From the NCBI GenBank assembly GCA_036374835.1, contig DASUTB010000072.1:1-64000 (forward strand): a DNA stretch of 64,000 nucleotides, written 5' to 3'. Position 1 is the first letter of the stretch. Every line of letters starts with the position of its first letter. The notes under the pieces were generated by a model. The model worked only from the letters and a program-made list of their open reading frames with translations, was not told the DNA's origin and searched no databases. A program made the translations under genes and the position numbers. Source of the stretch: DASUTB01 sp036374835. Its GTDB lineage: Bacteria > Actinomycetota > Actinomycetes > Jiangellales > Jiangellaceae. Below, piece by piece: positions 19,611 to 28,020 of the stretch.

Positions 19611-20330
19611 ATGCAGTCAGTCTTCAACAACCACCACCGAGCCGATGCCTTTCAGGCGTCGGACGCGCCATTGCTCGTCGTAGACACAGACTTGTTGATC
19701 CGCGACGTCAACTCCGCATACCTGAAGGCAACAAACCGCCCATATGATGAATTAGTTGAAATTCTGATCTTCGACGCATTCCCGGATAATCCGACCGACA
19801 CTGAAGCCGACGGGGTGACCAATCTCAATGCTTCGTTCGAGCGAGTGTTCCGAAGCTCCGCACGCGACTACATGCCCGTGCAGCGCTACGACATCCCGTC
19901 CATCCAAGCTCCGGGCGCGTTCGTGCGTAAGATCTGGACCCCGGTCAACAGCCCGATTCATAACGAGGACGGACATCTGAGCGGTGCGTTACACCATGTC
20001 GAGGACGTCACCGCGGTCGTCGACTCCATCTGGGATACCGGGCCGTCTGTATCGGCAGGCGTGAACATGGACCAGCATGCGTGGACATCCCTTATCAACG
20101 CCCTGGTCCGTGAGACGTTCGGCCATCGGCGAGCCAGTGCAACTGCAGAGCAACTGCAGCAAGCACTGAACTCGCGAGTTCTCATCGAACAGGCCAAGGG
20201 CGTGATCGCCGCTCGCGAGGGCATCAGCGTCGACGAGGCGTTCACCCGGCTTCGCGGGTATGCCAGAGGAAAGAATGTCCGTCTCCACGAGATCGCTCAG
20301 ACCGTAATCGAATTCGAGCTTTCGGTGTAG
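19611..20330 (+). CDS. PAS-ANTAR domain transcription antitermination regulator
   Basis: A 239-residue regulator. Residues 15-135 form a PAS sensor domain (LLVVDTDLLIRDVNSAYL, then HVEDVTAVV), which may bind a small ligand. Residues 170-235 are an ANTAR RNA-binding domain (LNSRVLIEQAKGVIAAREG, EAFTRLRGYAR), which in known members binds paired hairpins in nascent RNA to prevent termination. The ATG has GGAGG eight bases upstream. The codon at 19752-19754 is TTA, rare in high-GC actinomycetes and often under tRNA control in sporulating ones. The target RNA is not evident nearby; the downstream ABC ATPase is on the same strand. Confidence 0.93.
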   Translation: MQSVFNNHHRADAFQASDAPLLVVDTDLLIRDVNSAYLKATNRPYDELVEILIFDAFPDNPTDTEADGVTNLNASFERVFRSSARDYMPVQRYDIPSIQAPGAFVRKIWTPVNSPIHNEDGHLSGALHHVEDVTAVVDSIWDTGPSVSAGVNMDQHAWTSLINALVRETFGHRRASATAEQLQQALNSRVLIEQAKGVIAAREGISVDEAFTRLRGYARGKNVRLHEIAQTVIEFELSV

Positions 20331-20389
20331 GCACGGTTCTGGCCTCTTTTCCAGCGCGTCTGCTCCAGATATGGTGCACCGCAAACTAC

Positions 20390-20403
20390 GTGAGACGTCT
20401 CAC
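20390..20403. promoter_or_regulatory. Perfect 14-bp palindrome upstream of the ABC ATPase
   Basis: GTGAGACGTCTCAC is fully self-complementary and lies 41 bases before the ABC ATPase start, a typical place for an operator of a dimeric regulator. The regulator is not identified. Confidence 0.5.
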
Positions 20404-20444
20404 ATCCTGGGGGGTAGTCAGGACGCACCAAAGGCGGTAGTGAC

Positions 20445-21725
20445 GTGAGCAGTGTCGAGCTCAAGGATGTGACCAAGGTCTTTCCCGGCCGCACGGTGGC
20501 TCTGAACCAAGTAAGTCTGAGCGTCTCTGACGGCGAGTTCCTCGCCCTTCTCGGGCCGTCGGGCTGCGGCAAATCGACATTGCTGCGCCTGGTGGCGGGC
20601 CTGGAGGAACCGACCCGCGGCGCGGTCCTGATGGACGGCGAGCCGATCGGCGATCTGATGCCCCAGGAGCGGGGGGTGGCGATGGTCTTTCAAGACTATG
20701 CGCTCTATCCCCATATGACCGTCGGCGGCAACATGGACTTCCCGCTCATGATCAACGGGATGGAGCCCGAACAACGCCAGGAACGGATCGGCAGCGTCGC
20801 CACCGCGCTCGGCATCGACGATCTGCTGCACCGCAGCATCCACAAGCTGTCCGGCGGTCAGCGCCAGCGCGTCGCGATGGGCCGTGCGATCGTGCGCGAG
20901 CCACGGTTGTTCCTCCTGGACGAGCCGCTGTCCAACCTGGACGCCGGCCTGCGAGCCGAGCTGCGCGCCGATATCTCCGAACTCGCCCGCCAGCTAGGAG
21001 TGACCGTTCTCTATGTCACGCACGACCAGACCGAAGCCTTGACGATGGCCGACCGGGTCGCCGTCCTGCGCCGCGGCACGCTGCAGGACGTCGGCACCCC
21101 GGCGGAGGTCTATAACCGTCCCGCGACGGTGTACGTCGGAACGTTCCTCGGCAATCCCCGGATGAGCCTGCTGGAAGGTTACGTGCGGGCTTTCCCGGAC
21201 GACACGGTAGAGATCTCGCTCGGCGAGCAGGCATTGCGGCTCCCGCCCGATCATTCGCAGGTACGCATGCTGTCCCGGTACCACGCCGAGACGATCATCG
21301 TTGGCTTCCGTGCCGAGTCGGTGCGCCCTGCGGCGGGCAGTGAAGCCGTCGTGCTCGGCGGCGCGGTGCGCCATCTCGAGCACCACGGGCACGAGACGAT
21401 CGCCATGATCAACGTTGGTGGCAAGGCCGCAGCCGTGCTCGAAGACGACGAAGCTCCGGTCGAGACCGGCCGTGCGACCGCGGCGTGGCGCGGTGCCGCC
21501 AGCCGGCTGTTCGGGCTGCGCAGCCGGTCCGCCGATGATCCGTCTGACGAAGCCGCCCAAGCACCGACCCACGCGCGGGCGACCCGCAGAAGCGCCGATC
21601 TCGCGTTGCGGCTGGCGCCCTACCCGAATCTGGCTTCCGGCCACCAGCTGCCGGTGACCGTCGACCTCGAAGCATTGCACTTCTTCACCGACCGCGGCGA
21701 CCGCATCGGCGGCGGCTGGCGCTAA
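20445..21725 (+). CDS. Sugar-type ABC transporter ATP-binding protein (MsiK/UgpC-like)
   Basis: A 426-residue ABC ATPase with all motifs: Walker A GPSGCGKST, Q-loop VFQDYALYPHM, signature LSGGQRQRVAMGRA, Walker B LFLLDEPLSNLD and H-loop VTHDQTEAL. The C-terminal part is a TOBE-like regulatory domain, interrupted around residues 335-385 by a low-complexity Ala/Arg/Ser insertion that is longer than usual. Such ATPases energise carbohydrate importers. No permease or solute-binding protein is adjacent, so it may serve several transporters, as MsiK does in Streptomyces (inference). The GTG start has a weak ribosome site. Confidence 0.92.
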   Translation: MSSVELKDVTKVFPGRTVALNQVSLSVSDGEFLALLGPSGCGKSTLLRLVAGLEEPTRGAVLMDGEPIGDLMPQERGVAMVFQDYALYPHMTVGGNMDFPLMINGMEPEQRQERIGSVATALGIDDLLHRSIHKLSGGQRQRVAMGRAIVREPRLFLLDEPLSNLDAGLRAELRADISELARQLGVTVLYVTHDQTEALTMADRVAVLRRGTLQDVGTPAEVYNRPATVYVGTFLGNPRMSLLEGYVRAFPDDTVEISLGEQALRLPPDHSQVRMLSRYHAETIIVGFRAESVRPAAGSEAVVLGGAVRHLEHHGHETIAMINVGGKAAAVLEDDEAPVETGRATAAWRGAASRLFGLRSRSADDPSDEAAQAPTHARATRRSADLALRLAPYPNLASGHQLPVTVDLEALHFFTDRGDRIGGGWR

Positions 21726-21738
21726 CTGATCATGTTCG

Positions 21739-21788
21739 TGATCATGAAGCCGATTCACGCGAAAATGACTGGTTTCGCTTCATGATCA
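21739..21788. terminator. Bidirectional hairpin overlapping the TauE stop codon
   Basis: TGATCATGAAGC (21739-21750) and GCTTCATGATCA (21777-21788) form a 12-bp perfect stem between the convergent ABC ATPase and TauE genes. The TauE stop codon at 21742-21744 lies inside the stem, so its last 16 codons are part of the structure. Confidence 0.6.
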
Positions 21789-22632
21789 TGGGCGTCGCGA
21801 TCGCGGCGAACCACACGGTCAGGATGGCGACATAGACCAAGACCTGAGCATGCCCGCCGATCGAGAGCAGGGTACCGTCCATCAGGCTGCGCGCATTGGT
21901 CACGACGATCAGTCCGCCGGCGAGGGTGCCGAGCAGCCGTCCGGGGATGTGCTTGGCGAGCCAGGCCGCGATGGGAGCCGCCGCGAGGCCGCCGATGAGC
22001 ATGGCCACCACCCACGACAGGTTGATGCCGCCGAGCCCAAGCCCGAGCAGGAAGCCGGCGCTGCCAGCCGTCACCACGGCGAACTCGGCCGCACTGATCG
22101 AGCCGATGACCATCCGCGGCTGGATCCGGCCGGTCGCGAGCAAGGCGGACGTGCCGACCGGGCCCCATCCACCGCCGCCGGTCGAGTTCAGGAACCCGCC
22201 GACCAGCCCGAGGGGAACCAGCGCTCCGGTACGCATCGGCGGTCCGCCCGTCGACGGCCTCGCACCACCCCACAGCGTAAAGCGCAGGATGATGTAGCAG
22301 CCCAGCCCAAGGAGGATCAGCGCCATGAGCGGGCGCGCGAGATCTGTTGCGAGCCAAGCCAGGAAAAGTGCTCCGACGAATGCACCGGCCGCACCGGGAA
22401 GCGCGATCCGGCGCACGATCCACCAGTCGACGTTGCCGAATCGCCAATGCGCGTATCCGGACGCGAACTGCGAGCCGACCTGCGAGAAGTTCACCGTCGC
22501 CGACGCCAGTACCGGAGTGACGCCGGTGGCCAGCAGCATGGATGTCGACGTCACGCCGTAGCCCATGCCGAGCGATCCATTGATCAGCTGCGCACCGAAC
22601 CCGGCAAGGCCCAGCAGGAGCAGTGCTACCAC
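21742..22632 (-). CDS. TauE/SafE family membrane exporter
   Basis: A 296-residue integral membrane protein with about eight hydrophobic segments in two homologous halves, as in the TauE/SafE (DUF81) family. The N-terminal half has GFGAQLINGSLGMGYG and the second half has GGFLNSTGGGGWGPVGTS, the family's Gly-rich entry motifs. Members export sulfite, sulfoacetate or related organosulfur anions; the substrate here is unknown. GTG 22632 has AGGAG at good spacing. An inverted repeat lies in the presumed promoter. Confidence 0.9.
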   Translation of the reverse strand: MVALLLLGLAGFGAQLINGSLGMGYGVTSTSMLLATGVTPVLASATVNFSQVGSQFASGYAHWRFGNVDWWIVRRIALPGAAGAFVGALFLAWLATDLARPLMALILLGLGCYIILRFTLWGGARPSTGGPPMRTGALVPLGLVGGFLNSTGGGGWGPVGTSALLATGRIQPRMVIGSISAAEFAVVTAGSAGFLLGLGLGGINLSWVVAMLIGGLAAAPIAAWLAKHIPGRLLGTLAGGLIVVTNARSLMDGTLLSIGGHAQVLVYVAILTVWFAAIATPMIMKRNQSFSRESAS

Positions 22633-22642
22633 AACGATCTCC

Positions 22643-22667
22643 TATTCCTGCTTAACCGATAGGAATA
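22643..22667. promoter_or_regulatory. Inverted repeat upstream of the TauE gene
   Basis: TATTCCT (22643-22649) and AGGAATA (22661-22667) make a 7-bp inverted repeat with an 11-base spacer, starting 11 bases upstream of the TauE start codon. It overlaps the ribosome site side of the gene, so a bound repressor would block expression. Rrf2-type sulfur regulators are a possible partner (inference). Confidence 0.45.
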
Positions 22668-22743
22668 CTAGCATTTATGGTGGGCGCAGACAAACGGTGG
22701 GCGCGTTGTGGATAAATGCCCGGTCTCGGGCATAATCCTGGCG

Positions 22744-23877
22744 ATGACCGCAGCAACGCCATCCGATCAGCGCGGCCGCCGGGCCGCTCGCCGCCGCTCC
22801 CGACGGCCGAAATACCTTGTTTACGCCGGTGCCCTCGGCATTGCCGTTGCGATCGCGCTGGTCGTGCTGTTCTGGCCGGAGGCGGTGGGCGACACACCGA
22901 AAACGACCGGTATACCGCAGGTCGAAAGCACCACCACCCCGGAGCCGACCGAACCTTCGGAGGGCGAGGTGTCGATGGACGGCCGGGCGCCGCTTTCCGG
23001 CGTGCTCACCGATGCCGATCTCAACCACGCGTCGCTCACGGTCAAGGTGTCGAATACGCCGGACGCCCATCCGCAGCGCGGGCTCAACGACGCCGACATC
23101 GTTTTCGTCGAGCCGATCACCGGCGCCACCACCCGGCTCGCCGCGATGTTCCACTCCACGTTCCCCGAGCACATCGGCCCGACCCGGTCGCTGCGGCCGA
23201 TGGACGCGCCGATCATCGGGCCGACCGGCGGTGTGCTGGCCAACACCTCGGCGCAGCAGTGGGTGATCGACTACGTCGACGCCGAGGCGGATGTCGACAA
23301 TCTCAGCACGCTGCGAGTTCCGAGCGGCACCTATTTCATCGACGGTGCACGGATCGCTCCGAACCACGTGTTCACCCAGCCTGAACTGATCATGAACCAG
23401 TCCGACCGTACCGAGCCGCCCGATCCGTATTTCCGCTACGCGCACAACGTGCCGAACTCGTCGGCGATGACGAACGGCTCAGCGGCGTCGTCCGTCACGG
23501 TCGAGTACGGCGGCTCGTCCACGGCCACCTGGACGTACGACGAGGGGGGCGAACGCTGGTTGCGCGCCGAAGAGTGGTCGGATCACATCCTCGAGGACGG
23601 CGAGCAGGTGCGCTCCACCAACGTCATCGTGCTCGCCGCCGAGCGCGACTACAGCTTTCCCGAAGCCGGTGCGGACATGACCGTGCTGGATGTCATCGAC
23701 ACCTCGGGTCAGTTCCGCGCGTTCACCGGTGGCAAGGTCGTCGAGGGAACATGGAGCAAGGCCGGCGTCAACGACCCGTTCGAGTTCCAGCTCGCGGACG
23801 GTGAACCGCTGCTGCTCGCGCCCGGTACTACGTGGGTCGAGATGCCGCTCGACACGATGAACGTCGTCGTCAACTAG
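22744..23877 (+). CDS. DUF3048 domain-containing membrane-anchored protein
   Basis: A 377-residue protein. A basic N terminus (GRRAARRRSRRPKYLV) precedes one membrane segment (about residues 28-48), placing the rest outside the membrane. After a Thr/Pro/Glu linker comes the DUF3048/YerB-like region: SLTVKVSNTPDAHPQRGLN, IVFVEPITGATTRLAAMFHS and IGPTRSLRPMD. The C-terminal part (GGKVVEGTWSKAGVNDPFEF, PGTTWVEMP) is the second DUF3048 half. The function is unknown. ATG 22744 is preferred over an upstream in-frame ATG at 22708 because the membrane segment then has normal spacing. Confidence 0.9.
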   Translation: MTAATPSDQRGRRAARRRSRRPKYLVYAGALGIAVAIALVVLFWPEAVGDTPKTTGIPQVESTTTPEPTEPSEGEVSMDGRAPLSGVLTDADLNHASLTVKVSNTPDAHPQRGLNDADIVFVEPITGATTRLAAMFHSTFPEHIGPTRSLRPMDAPIIGPTGGVLANTSAQQWVIDYVDAEADVDNLSTLRVPSGTYFIDGARIAPNHVFTQPELIMNQSDRTEPPDPYFRYAHNVPNSSAMTNGSAASSVTVEYGGSSTATWTYDEGGERWLRAEEWSDHILEDGEQVRSTNVIVLAAERDYSFPEAGADMTVLDVIDTSGQFRAFTGGKVVEGTWSKAGVNDPFEFQLADGEPLLLAPGTTWVEMPLDTMNVVVN

Positions 23878-23917
23878 GGCTTCGAATCGGCACCTCGTGA
23901 AGGCTAGCGCTACCAGG

Positions 23918-23965
23918 CGTAGCGACATCACAACAGGTCTGCATGCATGGTGGAATGTCGCTACG
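23918..23965. terminator. Hairpin between convergent DUF3048 and TetR genes
   Basis: CGTAGCGACAT (23918-23928) and ATGTCGCTACG (23955-23965) form an 11-bp perfect stem with a 26-base loop, placed between two converging genes. It is likely a bidirectional terminator, although the loop is long. Confidence 0.5.
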
Positions 23966-23985
23966 GGTGGTGAACGTGATCGAAC

Positions 23986-24582
23986 TCAACGGGTGAGGTG
24001 GGGTTCGAGGTAGCGCAGGATGACCTGACGCGCCTCAGCGAGCAGTTCGGGCGAGCCGGACGGGTCGGCCCGAAACGCGTAGCGCACCAGGGTCTCGGCG
24101 ACCTCGACGGCGACCCGCAGTGCGCGCCGCAACTCCGGCGTGTCCGGCACCTCGAGGCTAACCGCGGCGAGCTCGGCCAGGCGGCGCGCGACGAGGTCGC
24201 TGGTCTCGTCCGAACCGAGCTGCGCGAAGTCCACAACTCCGAAGCCGGGAACGGTGCGGCGCATCCTCACGTACTCGTCCAGCACGACGTCCACCAGGCC
24301 GGTCCAGTGGTCCTGCGGCGCCGCCTCGAGCTGGGCTACGATGCGCACGGTGAACCGGTCGAGATTGCGTTGGCCGAATGCTGCGACCAGGGCGGCCTTG
24401 TCGGCGAAGAACTGGTAGAACGAGCCGATCGACGAACCCGCGCGCTCGGCGACCGCCCGCGTTGTCAGAGCCTGGTAGCCGCCCTCGTCGAGCAGTTGCC
24501 CGCACGCGTCGAGCAGCCGGTCGACCCGCTCAGCTCCACGGCGCTGCGCGGGCTGGCGGCGCAACAACGGTGTGCCGCTCAT
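23986..24582 (-). CDS. TetR family transcriptional regulator
   Basis: A 198-residue regulator. Residues 15-65 form the TetR helix-turn-helix (ACGQLLDEGGYQALTTRAVA, then GSFYQFFADKAALVAAF). The helical C-terminal domain (DHWTGLVDVVLDEYVRMRR) would bind an unknown ligand. Its ATG overlaps the TGA of the upstream membrane-protein gene as ATGA, so it is translated last in a three-gene operon and may regulate that operon. No TetR-type palindrome was found upstream of the operon by eye. Confidence 0.93.
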   Translation of the reverse strand: MSGTPLLRRQPAQRRGAERVDRLLDACGQLLDEGGYQALTTRAVAERAGSSIGSFYQFFADKAALVAAFGQRNLDRFTVRIVAQLEAAPQDHWTGLVDVVLDEYVRMRRTVPGFGVVDFAQLGSDETSDLVARRLAELAAVSLEVPDTPELRRALRVAVEVAETLVRYAFRADPSGSPELLAEARQVILRYLEPHLTR

Positions 24583-25826
24583 CCGGACGCCAGCAACGTC
24601 AGGCCCGTGATCGTGACGACCACCATCAGGACCATCATCGGCGTCTGCCCGGCGATCGCCACGCGCGGCTCGAACAGCCGCACCGCCCGATCGTGCGCGG
24701 CGACGACACCGAGCACGTGCCCGGTCACGATGGCCCCGACCTGGATCGTGGCCAGCAAACCTGCGGGCAACAGCTTTTCATTGACCGTAGCGGGCGAGCC
24801 GACCATGAGGACGGCCGCCCGCTGCGACTCGGCGACCAGGTACGCCAGGTAGTGGGCGATCAGATAACCGGCCGCGATCGGGATCAGCGAGTGGACGAAC
24901 GCTCCGACGGTTCGGCCCCGCTTGCCCACGATCCCGGCCAGCTTGGCCGCAAAGCTGTACAGCACGATGACGCAGGTAACGGCGACGAGCAGGCCGACCG
25001 TCCCGGCATTCACCGTGCCGTAGTCCCACAGCGCCGTCACGCTGTCGTAGGCCGTCGAGGCGAGCATCACGCAGACGACGGCGACGAGTCCTGTTGCCGG
25101 CCGCAGCGAATCCAGGCCGTTGAGCGGACCGCGCAGCGCGATGACACCGTCCGAGCGGCGCCCGATGAACGCGAGCCGTCCGATCAGGTCGCTGAAGACC
25201 TCGAACGCGTCACCGCGGTCGAACCACCCGGATCCGAAGACGGCCGCACCGGCGAGGTGCACGATCGCGTAGATCGTGAAGAACCGGGCCAACCCCACCA
25301 CGGAGTCGGGGTCGAACGAGACCAGCTCCATCCAGACGAACACGAACAGCCCGATCGCCGCGGGCCAGTAGCCGATCCATTGCGGTAGAGGGACGACACC
25401 GTTCCGCGGGTCGCGGCCCAGCAGTCTTGTCGCGGTGGCGTGTACCGTGCGCAGCGGATTGAGCAGCCGCCACACCGGCCCGAGCGCGAGCGAGGCGAAG
25501 ACGAGGCCGACCCAGAACACGCCGTAGACCACGCTCGGCACCGGGTTCGCGTGCGCGTTGTCCGGCAGCATCGAACCGCGCACCACGACGGCAACCGTGA
25601 ACGCCATCGTCACCAGCCGCAGCGTCCACCGGGTCGCCGAGGCATCGACGAACCGGGTCAGCCCGGGTAACGCGCGGCCGGCCGCCGCACCCCGCAACCG
25701 GGACTCCGGCCACAACACACCCACCGCGAGGAACGTCACGAACACGGCGAGGGCGCCGCCGGCCACGGCATAGAACAGCGGGACCGGGAGGTCGTGCCCC
25801 GGACCGGTGCCGTGTGCGACGATCAT
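24579..25826 (-). CDS. Polytopic membrane protein of unknown function, coupled to a beta-helix protein
   Basis: A 415-residue integral membrane protein with roughly ten hydrophobic segments. It opens MIVAHGTGPGHDLPVPLFYA; I recall similar actinobacterial membrane proteins being labelled fenitrothion hydrolase, but no catalytic motif is visible and I would not use that name. A conserved-looking GPVWRLLNPLRTVHATATR loop and the His-containing segments HLAGAAVFG, HSLIPIAAGYLIAHYLA and TGHVLGVVAAHDRA could bind a metal or lipid (inference). The start at 25826 overlaps the stop of the upstream beta-helix gene as ATGA, and its own stop overlaps the TetR start the same way, so all three proteins should be made together. 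Confidence 0.82.
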   Translation of the reverse strand: MIVAHGTGPGHDLPVPLFYAVAGGALAVFVTFLAVGVLWPESRLRGAAAGRALPGLTRFVDASATRWTLRLVTMAFTVAVVVRGSMLPDNAHANPVPSVVYGVFWVGLVFASLALGPVWRLLNPLRTVHATATRLLGRDPRNGVVPLPQWIGYWPAAIGLFVFVWMELVSFDPDSVVGLARFFTIYAIVHLAGAAVFGSGWFDRGDAFEVFSDLIGRLAFIGRRSDGVIALRGPLNGLDSLRPATGLVAVVCVMLASTAYDSVTALWDYGTVNAGTVGLLVAVTCVIVLYSFAAKLAGIVGKRGRTVGAFVHSLIPIAAGYLIAHYLAYLVAESQRAAVLMVGSPATVNEKLLPAGLLATIQVGAIVTGHVLGVVAAHDRAVRLFEPRVAIAGQTPMMVLMVVVTITGLTLLASG

Positions 25827-27883
25827 GCCGGTTGCGCGGCCGCGTCCTTCGCGGGTGCGGACGATTCGTCGCCCGCTTGGCGCCCTCTTGCACTGGCCGC
25901 TACCGCCCAGACGACCCACACGATGCCGACCAGGAAGCGGAACCACGCCGGCGACAGCGGGATCCACGGCAGCATGACGATCGCCTTGTCAATGGCATGT
26001 AGCAGGCCGAGCAAGCCGAAAACGATCGTCAACCAACCCAAGCCGCTGCGGCCGGTCTTGCGCAGTTCTATGCCCAGCACGACCAGCCAGCCGCCGATGA
26101 TCGCGATCGCGATCGCCGGCAGGACGGTGTGCCACAGCGGTACCACCAGCACGTTCATGACCAGGCCGAGCACGCCGACACCGGTCGCGATGGTCGCCAC
26201 CCGCGCGTGACGTAGGCGCCGCCACCACAGCAACAGCCCGGCCAGTCCGACCAGCACCGAGCTGGCCAACGTCAGTTGGACGTCAACCCGCCCGATCCCC
26301 TCGGCGCCGAGCCACTCGCAACCGGCCGGGATGTACGCGTCACCGAGGCTGTACTCACCACAAACGTAGAGCGACGCCAGCGTGGCCGGTTCGGCGAACA
26401 GCCGCGCGGTCTGCGGGCCGGTGAACTCGCCGGGCTCGTCACCGCACGCCGGGAGCCGGAGCGGCACGGAGTTGCCGGTGTCGGACTGCCAGCAGTTCTG
26501 GACTCCTTGACCGTCCCACCACACGTCCAATCCGTTCGGGCTGTCCGTTCCCTCCGGCGTCAGGCCGAAGGCGTTGCCGATGTAGGTGTTGTGGTTCGAG
26601 GTGTCCCACTGGTTGGTGAACGTGTAATCCCCGCGGACGAACGCCGGCGGATGAAGGAGCAGGAAGCCGGTGTAATCGTTGCCGTAGACGAAGTTGTCGC
26701 GGAACACGTTGTAGTTGCCACCTGCGGTCAACAGACCGGTGCCCGGAGGGACGCCGATGGCCGGGCAGACCACCCCGTCCTGGTAGCCGCGCTGCTCGCT
26801 CGGCTTGGCGCAGGTGCCGTCCCGCACATAGTCGTAGTAGTCCACGTTGTTGTCGTAGATCAGGTTGTTCTCGAACAGCGCATGGTTCTGCGGCAGGCCC
26901 GGGTGGTCGGGGAACAGGCTGTCCATGGCCACGCCGACGCTGTTCTCGGAGAAGTCGTTGTCGTGCGCCCACACGGAGTCGCCGGCCGTTCCGGAGTAGC
27001 CGAGCAGATTGTGGTGGCTGTAGCACTCGGTGATCTCCACGGAGTACCGGTCGACCTCGTACTCGCGGTCCTCGTTGATGTTCGAGGCACTGCCCGGATA
27101 GATGCCGGAGTCACCGTTGCCGTAGGCCTCGCAGTCGGTGTAGAGGCCATGGTCGACGGCGAACGTCAAGAACCCGTACTCGTCGTTCCACCGCCCGATG
27201 ACGTCGTCGATGACGAAGCCGTCGGTCTCGAGAATGTAGACCGCGTTGAACGTGGTCTGCTGCGCGGTGAAGTTCTTCAGGTAGATCCCCTCGGAGTTGT
27301 CCGCCCGAAGGCCGTTGAGCTTGGTGTACCCGGCGTCTATGACGACGTCGCCCGGCTCGGCACCGGTGCCTTCGATCTGCAGGTCATCGACGTCGAGCAC
27401 GACGATCAGGTTCTGGTTGTGCGGACACTGAAGCTGGTCGACGAACTCGAGAATCTGGTAGCTGTCGCCGTCGACCCACGGCCGGTCCAGGTTCGCGCAC
27501 TCGCCGGTCGGTTCGGGACGGCCGGCCTCCTCGAGATACACGCCCGGCAGGATGTAGATGTTCGTGCCCGGCTCGGTGACCGCGTCCACAGCGGCCTGGA
27601 TCGATTCGTACCCGTCTTGCTGACACTGCTCGAAATAGGCCTCGTTCCGCCGGCGCAGATCGGCCGGGAAGTTCGCGATCCGCTCGGCGAACTCTGCCTC
27701 GTCCGCATCGCAGACGATGAGCACGTCGGCGGCCTCGGCCTCGGAGCGGTACTCGGGGACGGTGCCCGTCCCATCCGGAAGGATGACATCCCGCTCGTCG
27801 TGTGCCGCTGCGCCGGGAGCAACCATGGTCAGCGTGATTCCGGCGGCAGCGGCGGCGGCAGAGACGGTGCGAAGTCTGATCAC
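25823..27883 (-). CDS. Secreted right-handed beta-helix protein with C-terminal five-segment membrane domain
   Basis: A 686-residue protein. A signal peptide (residues 1-27, ending APGAAA) precedes an extracellular domain with a pectin-lyase-like right-handed parallel beta-helix. The helix shows repeated Asn/Tyr-rich rungs such as GLRADNSEGIYLKNFTAQ, FENNLIYDNNVDYYDYV and NYNVFRDNFVYGNDYTGFLL. It contains several Cys that could pair. From about residue 533 there are five membrane segments, so the beta-helix is tethered on the outside. Beta-helix domains bind or cut polysaccharide, and NosD-type ones assist copper-site assembly; the role here is not known. It is the first gene of a tightly overlapping operon. 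Confidence 0.85.
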   Translation of the reverse strand: MIRLRTVSAAAAAAGITLTMVAPGAAAHDERDVILPDGTGTVPEYRSEAEAADVLIVCDADEAEFAERIANFPADLRRRNEAYFEQCQQDGYESIQAAVDAVTEPGTNIYILPGVYLEEAGRPEPTGECANLDRPWVDGDSYQILEFVDQLQCPHNQNLIVVLDVDDLQIEGTGAEPGDVVIDAGYTKLNGLRADNSEGIYLKNFTAQQTTFNAVYILETDGFVIDDVIGRWNDEYGFLTFAVDHGLYTDCEAYGNGDSGIYPGSASNINEDREYEVDRYSVEITECYSHHNLLGYSGTAGDSVWAHDNDFSENSVGVAMDSLFPDHPGLPQNHALFENNLIYDNNVDYYDYVRDGTCAKPSEQRGYQDGVVCPAIGVPPGTGLLTAGGNYNVFRDNFVYGNDYTGFLLLHPPAFVRGDYTFTNQWDTSNHNTYIGNAFGLTPEGTDSPNGLDVWWDGQGVQNCWQSDTGNSVPLRLPACGDEPGEFTGPQTARLFAEPATLASLYVCGEYSLGDAYIPAGCEWLGAEGIGRVDVQLTLASSVLVGLAGLLLWWRRLRHARVATIATGVGVLGLVMNVLVVPLWHTVLPAIAIAIIGGWLVVLGIELRKTGRSGLGWLTIVFGLLGLLHAIDKAIVMLPWIPLSPAWFRFLVGIVWVVWAVAASARGRQAGDESSAPAKDAAAQPA

Positions 27884-28020
27884 GCAGGCAAACTAGAACA
27901 TCGTTCACGTTTCGCCAAGCCCTATCCGCGCCGAGCCCCAGAACGTAAACACTTCGTGACCGTATGGCGCACGCGCACTGGACGATTCGACGCGGCGAGT
28001 CGAGTGCGTAGAGTCGCACG

